From Bradysia coprophila (lineage: Eukaryota; Arthropoda; Insecta; Diptera; Sciaridae), in contig NW_023504022.1 in NCBI RefSeq assembly GCF_014529535.1, positions 10,293,028-10,357,027 on the forward strand: DNA of 64,000 bases, given 5' to 3'. Shown piece after piece: positions 12,906-25,727 of the stretch (positions are counted from its first letter, which is position 1; every line of letters begins with the position of its first letter). Below the pieces are notes generated by a model. The model was not told the DNA's origin. It worked only from the letters and a program-made list of their open reading frames with translations, and searched no databases. The position numbers were made by a program, and so were the translations under genes.

Positions 12906-15900
12906 GTGTACCATTAGTTTAATTTATTCGCTCGTAGCATAAGGCGTAACCGGACTTTCGGATTTTTTTTTTTTTTTTTTTGATTTAAATCAATTTTTGA
13001 ATTAGTGAAAAAAGTGTGTGAACGGTCATCCATTTAAGCAATAACGTATTTATACCTATCGAATTTACAAACAAAAAAACACAAACAAAATGAGCCGACG
13101 GATTTCTTTGTACAAAAAAAATCCCTGGCGTTGAATTTAGTTCACAGTTAGCGCACATAATCTCGACTCTCGACTGAAGAATATATTTTTACTAAATATA
13201 AAACAAAAATCGGGGTTACTCGTAACAATCGTAAACAATAAATTTGCAAATTCAGAAGGAAGTTTCATAACGAAAGTTGGAAGAAAACTTTATTTCATTT
13301 TTGTAACATCTTTCCGGCCAACAGTTTTACTTTCGATGTTACGATACCTCAATTGGTCAAACGGCAAAATAAACTGACACACGAACTGAATATTAGCAAA
13401 CCAAACTGTTTTTTCTTCGATGAAAAGCAGTTTTTTAATCGATGAAACGAAATTCACGAAAGATTGCGCGCCTTTAAATGTGCTGTTCGCATTGCTGCAT
13501 TTCGGAGGAGAGAATTCGGATATTTGACAGGTATAAAAGAAACGAAAAAAAGTTCACTGTTCGAAAACCAGCGAGATCGGTTGGACTCATGTCACACGGA
13601 ACACTGAAACGTTGATCAGTTTGTGACATTTTCTTCACATAAAAAACAATCAAAAATCGACGCTGGTGGAAATACTGCAGGATCACTGGGATCATCCACG
13701 GGAATTCCTAGCCTAGGTTGTGTACAAATCTGAAACAAGCGACATCTTACGCATTCGTATCTCACCGGAAAAAAAACAATTTTTTTTCCATCAGCGGAAA
13801 TTTAGAGTACGATCTGTAACGGGCCCATAACCTGTGACATGAATTAACAGGGAAAATCGTCAGCTTCTTAACATTTTTATTTCTTCTTCGAATTATATTG
13901 ACGAAGTCGCTCTTACCGCTCTGTCGGTAATCAAATATAACTGCAACAAACTAAAAAAAATTATTGATCTCATGTATTTCGTAGGGACGTGTAATACAAA
14001 GAAGGAAGAAGAGAAAACACTGCACTTAGATAACTTGTTTAAAAAGAGTGGAATAAGATGATACAAAATGAGTGTAAATAAAGAGTAAAACCTCCGTCAT
14101 TTGAGTGTAAATATTTTTTTTAAATCAATCGGAATCAGAATGAAAATGTTTTTTTTCTTCTCTTCAATTAATGTGAAATTTTAAATAATATTTTGTTTGA
14201 GTTGTGGGTTTAGCTTATATATAAATAGCTGTCGAATGTAGTTAAATAAAATGAAAAAAAAAAAACTGAATAGAGGAAGAATGGAATTTCAAATTTAAAT
14301 TTAAACATTAAATACGGCTATCCTTCCAAAATATAAATGAATTTTGCGGTTGAATCGAAATGGGCAAATTGTTGTCAAACTGGAAAACAGCATTCATGTA
14401 TACGCTACGTATGCGTGTCTATGTAAAGCGGTAAGGTACCAAAAACGTAGCAAGCAAAAAAAATGAATTTTATTTAACGGAAAAAATAAATTTGGACAAA
14501 AAATCGACATGAAAAACCTTACTTTTCTTAAGCTAAAAATTAATAATTTGTTATAGTGCTAAGTAGCCAATTTTCTTTTCATTAATCTCTTTCCTCCCTC
14601 TCTTTTTTGTTTGTAAAAAATGGAAAACCAAAATTATAAAAATGAAAAATAAAAAAAAATTAAAAAAAATTGCGGCCAGAAAACGACTCACAGTCTCGCT
14701 CAAAACCAGTTTTCAGCATTTTCTGGCCAAGCAAACAAAATGCGGTACTGAGTTGCTGTGAATTTTTTTGTTGTCAGTTTGTTGGATTATATTACTCGCT
14801 TTCGGCTTGAAATACAAATTTCCCACACGCCTCAACAAAAACCGTCCCAGCAAGACAGTTAATGTACTATCATTCGTAATCGATATAAAATATTCAAATT
14901 TTTTAGTATTAATAATTTGTACAAATTAAATTAAATTATTAAAAATAATTAAATTAAAATGAAGGAAAAATGAAATAATTTACACAATCGAAAGAAGAAA
15001 TTATTTAATTTTACTACGTGTATAGGAAATGTATAAGGAAAACAAAAATTGAAAATAAAAGGAGACAAAAAACCAGTGTTCACTGCCAATATAAAAATGA
15101 ATAAATTGAACTTATAAGAAGAAAACAAAACACACCGATGATTTTTTGCGGAATAAATGGAGAATGGAGAGATTGGTGGATGTTCATCTTATTTTTAAAA
15201 TGGAAATTTTAGTGTAAATAAAACTGAAACAAAATGACAACACAAAGCGAGAAAAATTATATTTTACCAAAAAAACACACACAGACAATTCAATGGGATT
15301 TCTTTTTTATTTTTACCTACACTTACATCAGTCAGGGCTGGACTGACTCGAAAAAGTCTTTCTGACGTTGTATGTGGTAAATTTGCGAAAAGCCCATCAT
15401 TGCTCTTGATCCATACAAAAAATTAAGATCCCTTCGTAAATCGCCCGAATGACCGTGGGTTCAGTTCAGGCCTACCTGCAGTTTTTTAAAACGAAATTTT
15501 ATATGAAAGAAATTTTAATGGACATGCTCCATCACGTTGTGAGCATCATCAGTTCAAATTGAAGTAAAAAAATCTGGTCTGGTGCCTCTAGGAAAACTCC
15601 TTTGGCCTGTAGAGCCGCCAACCTTTTATCCCTAGTTATGTTTCCACTACCAGTAGGTGTTAAATTTTCGATTCTTTTTGTAAAAAATATCGCCTGGTCG
15701 CGCCTGGTCGTTGATGCAAAGGTAACGATGGTCAGTCAAAAACAAATCTGTACACTCCTTGCAAGGATATTTTAATTGAATTTCCAGAGCAACAGCTTGA
15801 AGGTCTACATTTCAACTAAAATTGTGATATACTACGTTACAAAATAAAAAGTGAACAAGCTTTCATCTGTTGGCGATCACAACTGCATGAATAAACGATG

Positions 15901-16805
15901 ATCTTCGACTATAACAGTGAGTCTTGTCGCGAAATGTGCGTCGCAAACTTGAAACTGCTTACATCAAATGAAGTAATAGATCCGATAACAGATTTGCTGA
16001 TATGCTTACCGTCGGTGAAAGGGTAATACAATTAGCTTATTGAACACTCACAACAATGACACTTTACTATCACATCGATTTCGTTTTGTTGTTTTAAACA
16101 ATTGCAACTTTTTATCAGTGTAAACTGAACACTAAACTCATTCTCAGTACTAAGTTCTTTGAATTCTATACAGGATTCTATACCATAATGCAATTATGCG
16201 TTTCGAAAGTCATTTGAATCATTAAAATAATTGTCGAATTGTAATTAATTTGATAAATAAAATTTGAAATAAAACAAATGGAAATTAATGATTAAGAAGC
16301 AATTTTTTTGACAGATAATTAATTTTATTTAAAAAAAGGGGAAAAAATAGAAAGAAGAAGAACTTAAGCGTTAATGTGCCTTTATTCTCATAAAATAGCT
16401 CAAAACTCAAGAAAAACACAAAAAATTAAAGAAAAAATAAATATTTTTTTGGATAATAAAAAAAACAATATTTTTAGCTATACAACAACAACAACGGTCC
16501 GTTTAGAGAAAAGTCTAATTTTTCAGAAACAAAAAAAAAAGAAAATTTTATTACAAAAAATAGAAAACAAATTGTAGTCACAGAAAAGAAAACATTTTTC
16601 AAATTTTATGATTGATGGACTGGACGTGGACATACGCGAGTTTTTATTTTCAAACGAACCATTTACCGACGGCTAGATCCTCACTCCTGATCGAATATAA
16701 ACTATTTTCCCCACAGATGAATGTTACATTAATCGAAAACCGTGCTTTTTATGTCTCCCTACTTTATGTGGGCCATTGCTACAATCGTCTGTGAAATATA
16801 CGAAG

Positions 16806-16947
16806 TATGGTTTCCACTCAACAAAAACTACTCCGCGTGATCACTGATCTCACACGAGCGAGATGTCAAGTAAACAAAGCAAAAAATGAAAAAAAAAATC
16901 AGATTTGTCTCTCACATGGAGTTTTTTTTTTGGTAGGTGGAAATCAA
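16806..16947. mobile_element. MITE-like repeat family A, copy 1
   Basis: The ends TTTCCACTCAACAAAAACTACTCC and, inverted, GGAG plus a T run, GGTAGGTGGAAA form imperfect terminal inverted repeats. The interior carries TGTCAAGTAAACAAAGCAAAAA and TTTGTCTCTCACATGGAGT. Related copies lie at 25934-26030 and 55171-55308, sharing ACTCCGTGAGAGAG and the TTGTCTCTCACA block. No coding capacity; family not identified. Confidence 0.65.
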
Positions 16948-17160
16948 GTCTTACTTTTTTAACGGATGAAAATTGTTCCTTTTCTCTTATATTTCCAAAA
17001 ACCTTTTTAGTAAAAATAGTGAAAATTGGGAGAAAAAGCGGGAAAATGTAGGGAAAAAAATTTCACGGAAAAGTCCTTGCTATTTAGTGTAGAGAAATGC
17101 CGAACAATGTCTAGCTGTACGTTTGTTTCCTCACTGTATTTACTGAAGGCCAACACACAC

Positions 17161-17262
17161 TAGCATCTAGTGTCAGTTGGGAATATGATATTTCTATTGT
17201 TAAAACCGATTTTACCTGATTTAAACAATAGAAATATCGTATTCCCGATGACGCTAGATGCT
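17161..17262. mobile_element. Short hairpin element (TAGCATCTAG arms)
   Basis: About 40 bases from TAGCATCTAG inward through GGGAATATGATATTTCTATT are repeated in inverted order, ending CTAGATGCTA, with a loop of roughly 20 bases. The arms differ at only a few positions. No target duplication is clear. It is probably a small MITE. Confidence 0.6.
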
Positions 17263-18420
17263 AATTCCGCGAAATTCTCTTGATTGTCGTAAATTTGTCT
17301 ACATTTTCTCGATAAACTTTGCTCAAAGGTAGTGGCAAAAAGTATTTCGTTTGTCGTTCCATTCGGTTTCAAATCCATCAATCATTAATATTAATTCTAA
17401 CTCTGGTACAAAATGAAGGAAAACTAAACATCAACAATAGAATAACAAAAAACAGAAACCTAAAAGTTGCTTCGTGTAAGTTTTTATTGTGTATAAATGG
17501 GCAATTTGTATGTTTAACAGATAGTACTACTTATAAGGACAATGTTTAGTGGGAAAATTTTAAATTTTTTGTATGATAGACAATGATTTCTGGTAGTTTG
17601 CAATTTGTATTTATAACTCAGCAAAAGAAAAGTTTTTACATCAAAATCATAGCTTTTGTGTCGTGTTTTAATTGTGCAAGGGAGAAATAAACAACACCAA
17701 AATAACGATCAGTCTCATGATGTTTCTTTTTGAAGAAAAAATAAGAAATTAGAACAACGTTTTTAGCGACTCATACTAACTAGACAAACACAAAAAAATG
17801 AATGTAAAAAATGTAAAAAAAAAGTTATTGAAAGTCTTTGATAAGAAGAATCATCCCAACAAAATTAAGAAAATTTAGAATAAGAAACTGATCGAAAAAC
17901 GAATCATTATGCTAAACAAAAATGAATCAATTATTAATTATATTAACAGAAAGCCAGATAATCTGCAAACAAAAAGTTTCGTTTTGAGGTTATATGGAAC
18001 AAGAGGATGAACATGTTAATTGTATAATTTGTAAAATAGTTTAGTGTAAACTATCGTGATTTATTTATCGTATAATAATTAAAAATGACGTAAATTAAAT
18101 TAAATTAAATTAAAGAATGAAAATAATGGAAAAATAAATGAAATCGATATTCAAACCGAGCGCAATTTTTAATAAATTACAAATTATCAAGCAGAGGAGA
18201 GAAGAGACAGAGTCGAAAGCAGCTGTGAAATTTGCAAATGATTTGTCACTATAGTATACGTTGGGGATGCGTGTGTTTAATTTACAACTGTTGTAATTTG
18301 CATAAGAGAAGAGACTCAGTCAAAATTTTAAACAAAAGAATTCTTGTTTAAATTTTTCACTATGAGTCCCTCACACAGACAAATTGTAAATATACGTAAC
18401 TGTGCCTATTCCAGTGTGAT

Positions 18421-18562
18421 CAAGTGATCATAGTCGACAGCTGCCAAATAGAGTACCTACTATTTTGTATGAAGTGGTTTTTTACAGTGTTTTGTCAACA
18501 CACGAACACACTGCAAGTTTCAGTACTATATTCAGAGTATCACTCATGCTTGAAGTGCGTTG
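18421..18562. mobile_element. MITE family B, copy 1 (left end missing)
   Basis: It shares GTGATCATAGTCGACAGCTG at its left and CACTCATGCTTGAAGTGCGTTG at its right with the fuller copy at 33298-33451, but lacks the left terminal CAACGCACTTCAAGC. No coding capacity. Confidence 0.7.
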
Positions 18563-19522
18563 ATCTGTCACATTATATTTGCGTGTTCGAGATTGTGAAA
18601 AATTGATTGATTTTCTGGGCCAGAAAGTGCGGAAAAACTGGTTTTTGTTTACACAGTATGCCGACAGTAGCCCGACTTCGGCTCGTTCCGCGAAGCTTAC
18701 ACTTACACAAAACAACAAACTTACAAGCAATGGATGTAAGTGGTAGTATTGAGATGTTCGTGTGTCAGTTTCGCCGACAACCAAAATTTAATAAAATTTA
18801 CTGATTTTTGTACAGTCAAGTGTTTCCCTTGAGTGGTGGTGAGTGATTTTAAAATGTTTTATCTTCCACTACCATCTCCCAAAAGTTACGAAACACGACA
18901 GAAATCTATGCGTTGGTTACAAGGGGTTAGTGGTAGTGTAAGCATTGTAGTCCCAGAGCTAATTTTGAACAGAATGCTGATTACGAAAAAGTAAGTCGGC
19001 GGCTGTAGTCGCTGCAGAAAGAATTTATCAGATGTTTCATGTACATGGAATTATTTGAGTAGAGGAAGCAGATCTCAAATTTACACTTCAAAGTGAAATT
19101 TTAATCGTATTATTAGCCAACTAGCCATGCATGTTCTGCGTTATTGGAAAGCTGAGACCATCCACCAGGAAAAACGTGATTAGGCAATGTAAATGAAAAT
19201 GAAACATGCCGTAACACGTAATAGTAAATTACTTCCGAGGTTCCAAGTTTTATTGTCGTTGTTGTCGATAGTGTATGACTAGACGTGACAGTGTATATTA
19301 TTATATACATCCCTTCAGTCAGCGTTCAAAAGGTTCAAAACTTACTTTTATCATCACTGTCGATAACAGTTGACACACACACAGTCAATAGCAATCAATG
19401 TAGCCAACGTTGTGTGTATTGACACCAGAAGTAGAAAAAAACCGCCACTTCAGTGAAACCTCCAGAGTAGAGCGCACAAAATATTTTGTTTCCAAGTTTG
19501 TTTGTTTGTTGTTAAGTCGCTA

Positions 19523-20805
19523 ATGGAAAGTTTCACCTCAAATTCGCCATCACCAATTACTGATGACGCTAGAAGTAAGTTCTCCCGGTTCTTATAAAAA
19601 TTGAAAGTTTCTACTAAGAGGGCAGGCATTACAAAGTGTTTTTTCCCCTTGCTTAGAGATGGTTCAACGTAACGTTAAGGAAATCGATCGAACAAGTTCC
19701 ACTCCGGTAACGCGACTTCCTCGTGAATCATTGGCTGGAATCAAGAAGAATACTGTTTCCGGAATGGTCAACCGATTCACACAATTGTTGGAATGGACAA
19801 ATAATGATGTCGTTGATCGAAAGCCAGCCATCGGTCCAGTTGGTCGTCAAGTGTCATTCTTCACTGATTTTAGTACCATCAATGAAGCGTCAGAGAATGG
19901 CATCGATTCGAAATTGAATTCCGTTGATAGTGGCTACGATTCATTTCGGCGACGTTCTCGCAGCGTTAACAGCAGTTCGATGAACAATGCATCGCAATCG
20001 CAAAGCTTATTGGCGAAGTTTGAAAAGTATCCGAACTTCAAGTTCAGCTATTTGAAGTATTTCGGAGTCGACCCCACCGAATACTTGTCAACATTTGGCG
20101 TCGATTTCAATTCCGTTTCGAATTCTACCGATTCCACTTGCAAGAATTCATCGAATCGGAGAGCTAATGGTGGTGACAGTGTCGTCACAAACATTACGTT
20201 GACAATGAGAAAACGATCGCAGACATTGCATTCGAAAAGGACATTTGATTCCACGTCGATAAAAGTCAGCAACTTGAAGTATGTGGCGGTGGAGACGAGT
20301 GAACGAGATGAGACAAAGTTAAAGAAAAGTGGACCGAAGAAGGTGGCAACGGTCGTAGATTGTACAGATTTTGAGGATGTTTTCTCCACGAAGGCAGCTA
20401 CGATTCGAGATGCTTTTTTGAAGAAATCACTACGATCGGTTGCTACGCAAACATCTAAGGCCAAAATGGAATCTGTTGATTCGGATGTTGGTAAATCAGT
20501 GCGATCAGCTGTTACGCAGACACCTAAGGCCAAAATGGAATCTGTTGATTCGGATGTTGGTAAGTCTGTTCGACGCTCTCGCGCATGAATTTTCCGTGTA
20601 ATCCAATCATCTGTTTCGATTCACAGTTTCGTTACCTGGCAAAATATCTCCGGATCGACGATCAAAAGCTCTGAAAAAAACTACGGTCGACAATGACCTC
20701 AAATCGCGTATTCAGGGTTCAATCGAATCATACGACAGCATACTGAAATCTTTACGTGACGGTGGTATTCGCAACAAGAAGCGCACCGCGTCCGAAGCAA
20801 AATAA
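19523..20805 (+). CDS. Unrecognised basic, Ser-rich protein (377 aa, three exons)
   Basis: Not recognised. Exons 19523-19574, 19657-20559 and 20627-20805 join in frame with clean GT-AG introns and give 377 residues, starting MESFTSNSPSP and ending RTASEAK. There is no signal peptide, membrane segment or zinc motif. The protein is rich in Ser, Lys and Arg, with a hydrophobic-aromatic patch (FKFSYLKYFGVDPTEYLSTF) near residue 145. Near residues 283-321 a unit of about 23 residues built around TQT.KAKMESVDSDVG occurs twice in tandem, and the second copy runs straight into the exon 2 donor. The composition suggests a disordered, phosphorylated, possibly nuclear or cell-cycle protein, but this is inference only. 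An AATAAA signal lies at 21011. Confidence 0.75.
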
Positions 20806-22357
20806 GGAGAATGCGGCCACGGGCAACTGTAGATTTGTCATAATTTGCCGATCGTCTTGTAGTGTGTAAGTTAGTCTTCATGTTTGTTACTTTTGGCGGA
20901 CGTTCAGTCGTTTGGGTTTATCAATTTTTTTTCTCTTTATTTAGTAAGCTAATGTCCTTCTATTGTTTCTTTACCGCATCATCAAATGTTTTGTAAAAAA
21001 AAATATTGGCAATAAATTGAGCCTGTGAAAAGACAGAAAATCTTGACTTTATTCTTGCAGAAACAACAAGCACATCTAATCCATGCGATGTGTAATAACT
21101 AATTCTGTGTTCTTCATTGAATCGATTCGGTCCATTAACCACATTAAATCTTGATCCGACTCAATCTCGATCATCGTGAGCGGCAACGCTTCTAAGTGCT
21201 CGATCTGTTTGTCTATTTTACATTTTTAATTGAACTTAGCCGGGGACATTGGACACAAATTTTTCTCCAACATGATAAATCATACGAGACCGTTGAGCAA
21301 GATTGAATGAATTCTCTGTGACGGTCACATAACTCCAAATTTACGTTCAATTTAACCTCACGTTGAAAAATGAAAAATGACATTTCGTGAAAGGTATTTG
21401 TGGCACTAGCGAACAATAATGAAAATGACGTAGTGCTGCCATCTGTACGATTACAAATGAAATTATTTGGACTTTGATAAATGTCAATCTTTTCTGTTGA
21501 TGCGAAAGTTCAAAACATTTCATTAACAAGCGTCTAGATGTCACCACAACGTCATTTTTGTTAAAATTCGCTAGTCCCACAAATACCATCGATTTGTATA
21601 TATATGAGATCCCAAAACCGATACCGTCGGTGGTCTGGTACTTTAGCGTACAAACGGTGTGATAAGACCGTATAACTTTATCATTGTGTGTGATCGACCA
21701 CTGGTTCGGATGAATCTGGTGCGTCTCACAACGGAACCGATATTTCGGCATAGTACCGGGCTCGCACAGATGCGGGAACGGATAAGATTACCTGTCGGGC
21801 TCAGATTGATTTGGGAATGACAGGGACATTACCGGCCGTAAGGCATGGGTCATACAGTAATGGACACACTGATAATGGGACGCTCGAAATGAGTGGACAC
21901 CACAGGAGTTCATGATGTTCAATTGAAACAATACGCTAAAGTGAGTTTGACCACCTTTTTGCAAATTTTTTTTTTTTTACTCAAATTTGATCGAAGTTTT
22001 CGTCTGATGGAGCAAGTGAATAATGAAATAATCTTCCGAACCGCGGTCGTTCTAATTAAGTTTGATTTGACTATCAACTAAGAAGATCCCCGAACTAATT
22101 GGCAAAAGTTTGTCTCAATAACGAATCACACAGATATCAAGATCGACACTACCAAGTCGAGCTGCATCAAACTTTGAAGCGTTTATGAGTAGAAAACGTT
22201 TAATTCAATAGTAAAATATTTTTATTGCAATCGAATTTTGTATCTAGCCTAGTATAGCATTCACATCAGCAAAAGATTTGTATCTCTGTCTCATTCGACT
22301 TGAGATCCCATTAAGTTGCTTCGTCCAAAAATCAAAATAGCAGAAGATGCAATGGAA
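20806..22357. other. Intergenic stretch between two convergent genes
   Basis: This lies between the ends of the 19.5-kb gene and of the RBR gene on the other strand. It holds an AATAAA at 21011 for the upstream gene and one MITE-like inverted repeat (21393-21587). Open frames here, including one of 134 codons on the minus strand, overlap that repeat and show no domain. Confidence 0.55.
21393..21587. mobile_element. MITE with GGTATTTGTGG termini
   Basis: The left end GGTATTTGTGGCACTAGCGAA and the right end TTCGCTAGTCCCACAAATACC are inverted copies. The inner parts (AATGACGTAGTG, CATCT against AGATG...CACAACGTCATT) also pair, so the arms reach roughly 60 bases. No clear target duplication. Confidence 0.65.
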
Positions 22358-24543
22358 TTATTCCAGTTTAGGATTGTCTCGAAACGTCCACCAATCGTTA
22401 TTGAATCCATCGTCAACATAATCGAGCAGAGCTAGGCGCCTGAGCTGACATTCTCTAAGTAAAATCAAATTGCTGTACAAATTGTGCTAGCAAAAAACCC
22501 ATTAACTACTTACATCCACACTGGTGTGACCGATTCCGATATGGTGACATCCGTGTACTCATCCTTATTACCATTAAAGTCAATTGACTTTCCCAGCCTG
22601 ACAGCGGCTAACTCTAAATCGCTAGCTAGAACTTTTAGCAGCTCGGATTGGGTCACATCGTTGGCATACATGTCAAATATGGCGAAATATTTTAATGTTC
22701 GGCAGGTTCGTACTAATTCCAGCGACGCTGGTTCAAAAACTGCCATCTGAATGGGGACGAACTTAGTGTAATGACGAGAAGTGAATGATTTTCTAAAGAA
22801 CTTACATCGTCTCTCGACTTCGCAGGACATTGTCTGGAAGAGCTTGTGGATTCAGCGGATTGCCTGACTTCTGCAAATTTTCGGTCCACGCTAATGTACT
22901 TCATGTAGCTCGGTCTGAAATAGAACCAAAACAAAATTCTTCCTGAATGGGAACATAAAATGAGACAGTCCATCACGTACGCAACATTCATTCCTGCCGG
23001 TTCGTGCAACCTGCTTCCTGGATTGTTACTTCCAATACTTCTACTCGGTCCTTCTGCACTTCCTGCTTTATTCGACAACCAGCTTTCATCATTGTTGGGT
23101 GAATTTGTGACTGACTGGGTCGATATCATAGGAACATTTGGAGTGACTTCCTGAATGTTTTCTAGCGGTTCCTGTTCAACATTGTTTCTACAGCCCAGCA
23201 TAATATGATTATAAGCATTGCTTTTCATTTTGAAGCGATTCAAACATTTCCAGCAAAAAATCGTCTCACAATTTTCGCATTTCTGAAGAACCAAGCAAAG
23301 AGTTCGCCAGCTGTTTTCACACATCCAAAAGCTGAAAGATTAACTTACCATCACATCAGAACCCGAACTTTTTGTAATTCTGATATCGCAACTAGGATTC
23401 GGGCAGTCCTTGATTGGGCCACTGTAATCATGCAGCTGTCCGTCTTCCTGGTACGTTCTGAATTGCTTCAGTCTATGACAGGGGACGGGTGCGTGGTATT
23501 CCTCGGTGCAGTCAAAGCAAAACTCATAGCCACATTTGCAATAGCAGCAGATTGGCTTAGCAGGAGCGTGATTGACTTTGATGGCAAACGAACATCCGTA
23601 GGGGGCAGGGCACCAACGCATCAATTCGTTTTGCTGAAAAGGGAATAATGAAGAAGCTAAAACCAAATTCATGCTGCCAGGGTCTCTTCTGTATCTTCTG
23701 CAGATATTGTCTTTAAAAGGACACTTTTCACACAAAGTTTTCCTACCGCAGAGACACACAATTTGTCTACGTCGCAGCACGCTTACCTTAACAAAACTGT
23801 TCGTTATCAAGAGCTGATATTGCAATTTTGCCTCTTCATTCCTGTCAACTAGTTGAAACACTATGTCGTCGTCGATAATCGCATTACAATCGTTTGCAGC
23901 GCATGCAATCGAAATGGAACCTTCGCGCAGAATTTTCTCCGTTAAATATGCCGAGCAACATGGCGTACAAAATTTATGACCGCAGGTGACTTCTGTTGAC
24001 GACTAGATGAGAAAATGGAAGTTTAGTGTCCGCTTGGCAGCTCATTCATTTTTGCTTCTCTTGAGAGCCCTGAAACTTACACTCGGCGTCATTTCAGCAT
24101 AGCAAATACCGCACTCCTTGTTATCGGACGGAACTCTAGCATTTACACTGTCAGGACTGCTTACATGGGCATCTCGGTACAGCTTTTCCGGATTCTCGAA
24201 TAATCTCTCTGTCATGATGGCTTTGTCCCATTTGCAGTGATTTAATAGGATGCGAGTAATTGTTGGATTGAGCTGGAAAGATGACAACCAACATTTTTGC
24301 ACTAGAGATCCATTTCATGTTGAGCCGCAAGTATAGTCAAACGTTTACCTGAACAATTCCGTTAACGTCTTCAACAAATTCGACGACATTTTGCACGATT
24401 TCATCTTGACTCAACACTTTGTAAGATTGGGTTGGTTTATTGTAGAATGGACTAGCTTTACATGGTATAGTTGCCAAGTTGTCTGAGCGTTTATTTTTCT
24501 TGTTCTCATTCTCATTCTTCACCGTAGAAGCCATGTCGTCCAT
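22358..24543 (-). CDS. Ariadne-like RING-IBR-RING protein with serine at the catalytic cysteine position
   Basis: Eight exons on the minus strand: 24349-24543, 24081-24272, 23787-24002, 23349-23633, 22981-23282, 22806-22914, 22514-22746, 22358-22454; they join in frame to 542 residues, close to human HHARI (557). In order: a UBA-like segment (LNPTITRILLNHCKWDKA), RING1 from Cys119 (CGIC, then TCGHKFC), IBR (WCPAPYGC ... CGYEFCFDC ... HAPVPC), RING2 (residues 278-309) and a weak Ariadne C-terminal domain ending LRRLALLDYV..GF. Active RBR ligases pass ubiquitin through a RING2 cysteine in the context GGCNHM; here the aligned residues are SGSDVM, so Cys is Ser293 and the nearby His is Val295. 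The zinc-binding cysteines around it are kept (C278, C283, C298, C301, C306, C309). It is therefore likely a catalytically silent or altered paralogue of ari-1/ari-2. Intron 3 (153 bp) is open in frame. Confidence 0.88.
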
Positions 24544-25314
24544 TTCTATGAGTTGTTACGGTTATTACTTACTGTTTGGCTGCTATTTGTGATGACGGTG
24601 ATGACTTTAATCATTTTTTTCCCGCCTTTCAAACTCTGCACGCCATCTGTAGCATTAAACGCGTAACTTTGGGAACAAAATTAGGGCGGTGATCAAGTTT
24701 TACTCAAAGTATTCCATCGTACGGTAAAAACGAATTTTGACAGGCCGAAAACCAAGGACCGTCATCAACAGAAGTAAACAATACCGCAACTTAAACAAAT
24801 TTGATCGTTAAAACTTCAAAGTGAGGTTGTCTTGGCTTCTCTGTGGATGACGATTGACATTTTGAACCAAGGTTTTGAAAGGCTCGACCCCCTCTACTCT
24901 GTTGAATTATGAGTAATTGTAAATAATCAAGTAACCCTCTCGTAGGTTATAGCATGCTGTGAACTTCAAGTTTTGTTAGTCTTTTGATAATAATATACAC
25001 TGATGGACGTTCTCAATAAAAGCTGTGTAATTTTGTAATTGATTCGTTTATTCTTTCTGCTTCTGGAAACGCGGAAATCCAAGATAATCTTTTAGAACCT
25101 TGTTTTGAACGGCCTTGGAAGAAACCTATGTAAACCAATGTTAATAAATGGGCGCCCATATATTTACCTTTACTTAATTTACCACTGAAGATAATGCAAA
25201 TTCACAGTTACGCACGTATCCACACTTTGAGCTGAATTTACTGTATAGATCATCTTCAAGGTCGTTTAAAATGTCATCCACATCAAGAAATGCCATTCAC
25301 ATACTACGTTCCAA

Positions 25315-25467
25315 CAGGGGCGGACTGGCTACCAAAAGGCGCATCGGGTGAATTGTCTGAACAAGGCTCAGAGGCGCCCAAATAAACTTTATTGGTTTGA
25401 GGAGCGCCAAAAAGCAAAAGGCGCCTTGGGCATCGCCCGATCGCCCAGTATAGCCAGTTCGGGCCTG
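25315..25467. mobile_element. hAT-type MITE with 8-bp target duplication
   Basis: It starts CAGGGGCGGACTGGCTA and ends TAGCCAGTTCGGGCCTG, imperfect inverted copies, 153 bp long. Both sides carry the identical 8-mer CGTTCCAA (25307-25314 and 25468-25475). CAGGG ends with an 8-bp duplication are typical of hAT elements. It is non-coding. Confidence 0.85.
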
Positions 25468-25727
25468 CGTTCCAATTAATTTATTTATTTTTATATGACA
25501 AATTTGGACTACTGCGTCGAGAATGCCCCTCTTGAAAATTCTGTTCTAGAGCTTTGTTCAGTGCTATGACGAAACATTTAACGAAACTTAAGTGAGGTTT
25601 CGTCTGAAAGTATTATATCTTGAAGATGATCTATATCGATGCACATACGTACAAATATGTATTGTGGGCATAGGAGTTTGAAAACTCTGCATTACATTTC
25701 AGTGATTTATATACTTTGGTTTTACCA

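Larger units (their letters stand above)
12843..19522. other. AT-rich intergenic stretch and Utx 3' UTR
   Basis: After the Utx stop there is a GAC/GAT triplet run (12867-12905), then very AT-rich DNA with AATAAA sites (for example 13237 and 14246). No open frame has a recognisable domain. It holds small repeats listed separately: a MITE-like copy at 16806, a hairpin at 17161 and a truncated MITE at 18421. A weak CAGGG...CCTG-ended segment near 15333-15480 may be a decayed hAT fragment. Confidence 0.5.

Noticed and set aside
15333-15480. Decayed hAT MITE (CAGGGCTGGACTGA ... TTCAGGCCTACCTG)
   Set aside because: The ends resemble the 25315 element but the inverted match is weak and no 8-bp duplication is found; mentioned only in the region note.
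21347-21751. 134-codon minus-strand open frame as a gene
   Set aside because: It overlaps a MITE-like inverted repeat, has no domain and no neighbouring exons in phase.
23332-23348. A 17-base GTAAGT...TTTCAG intron in the RBR gene
   Set aside because: Far too short to splice; using the next AG (66-base intron) restores the RING2 pattern KCENCETIFCWKC.
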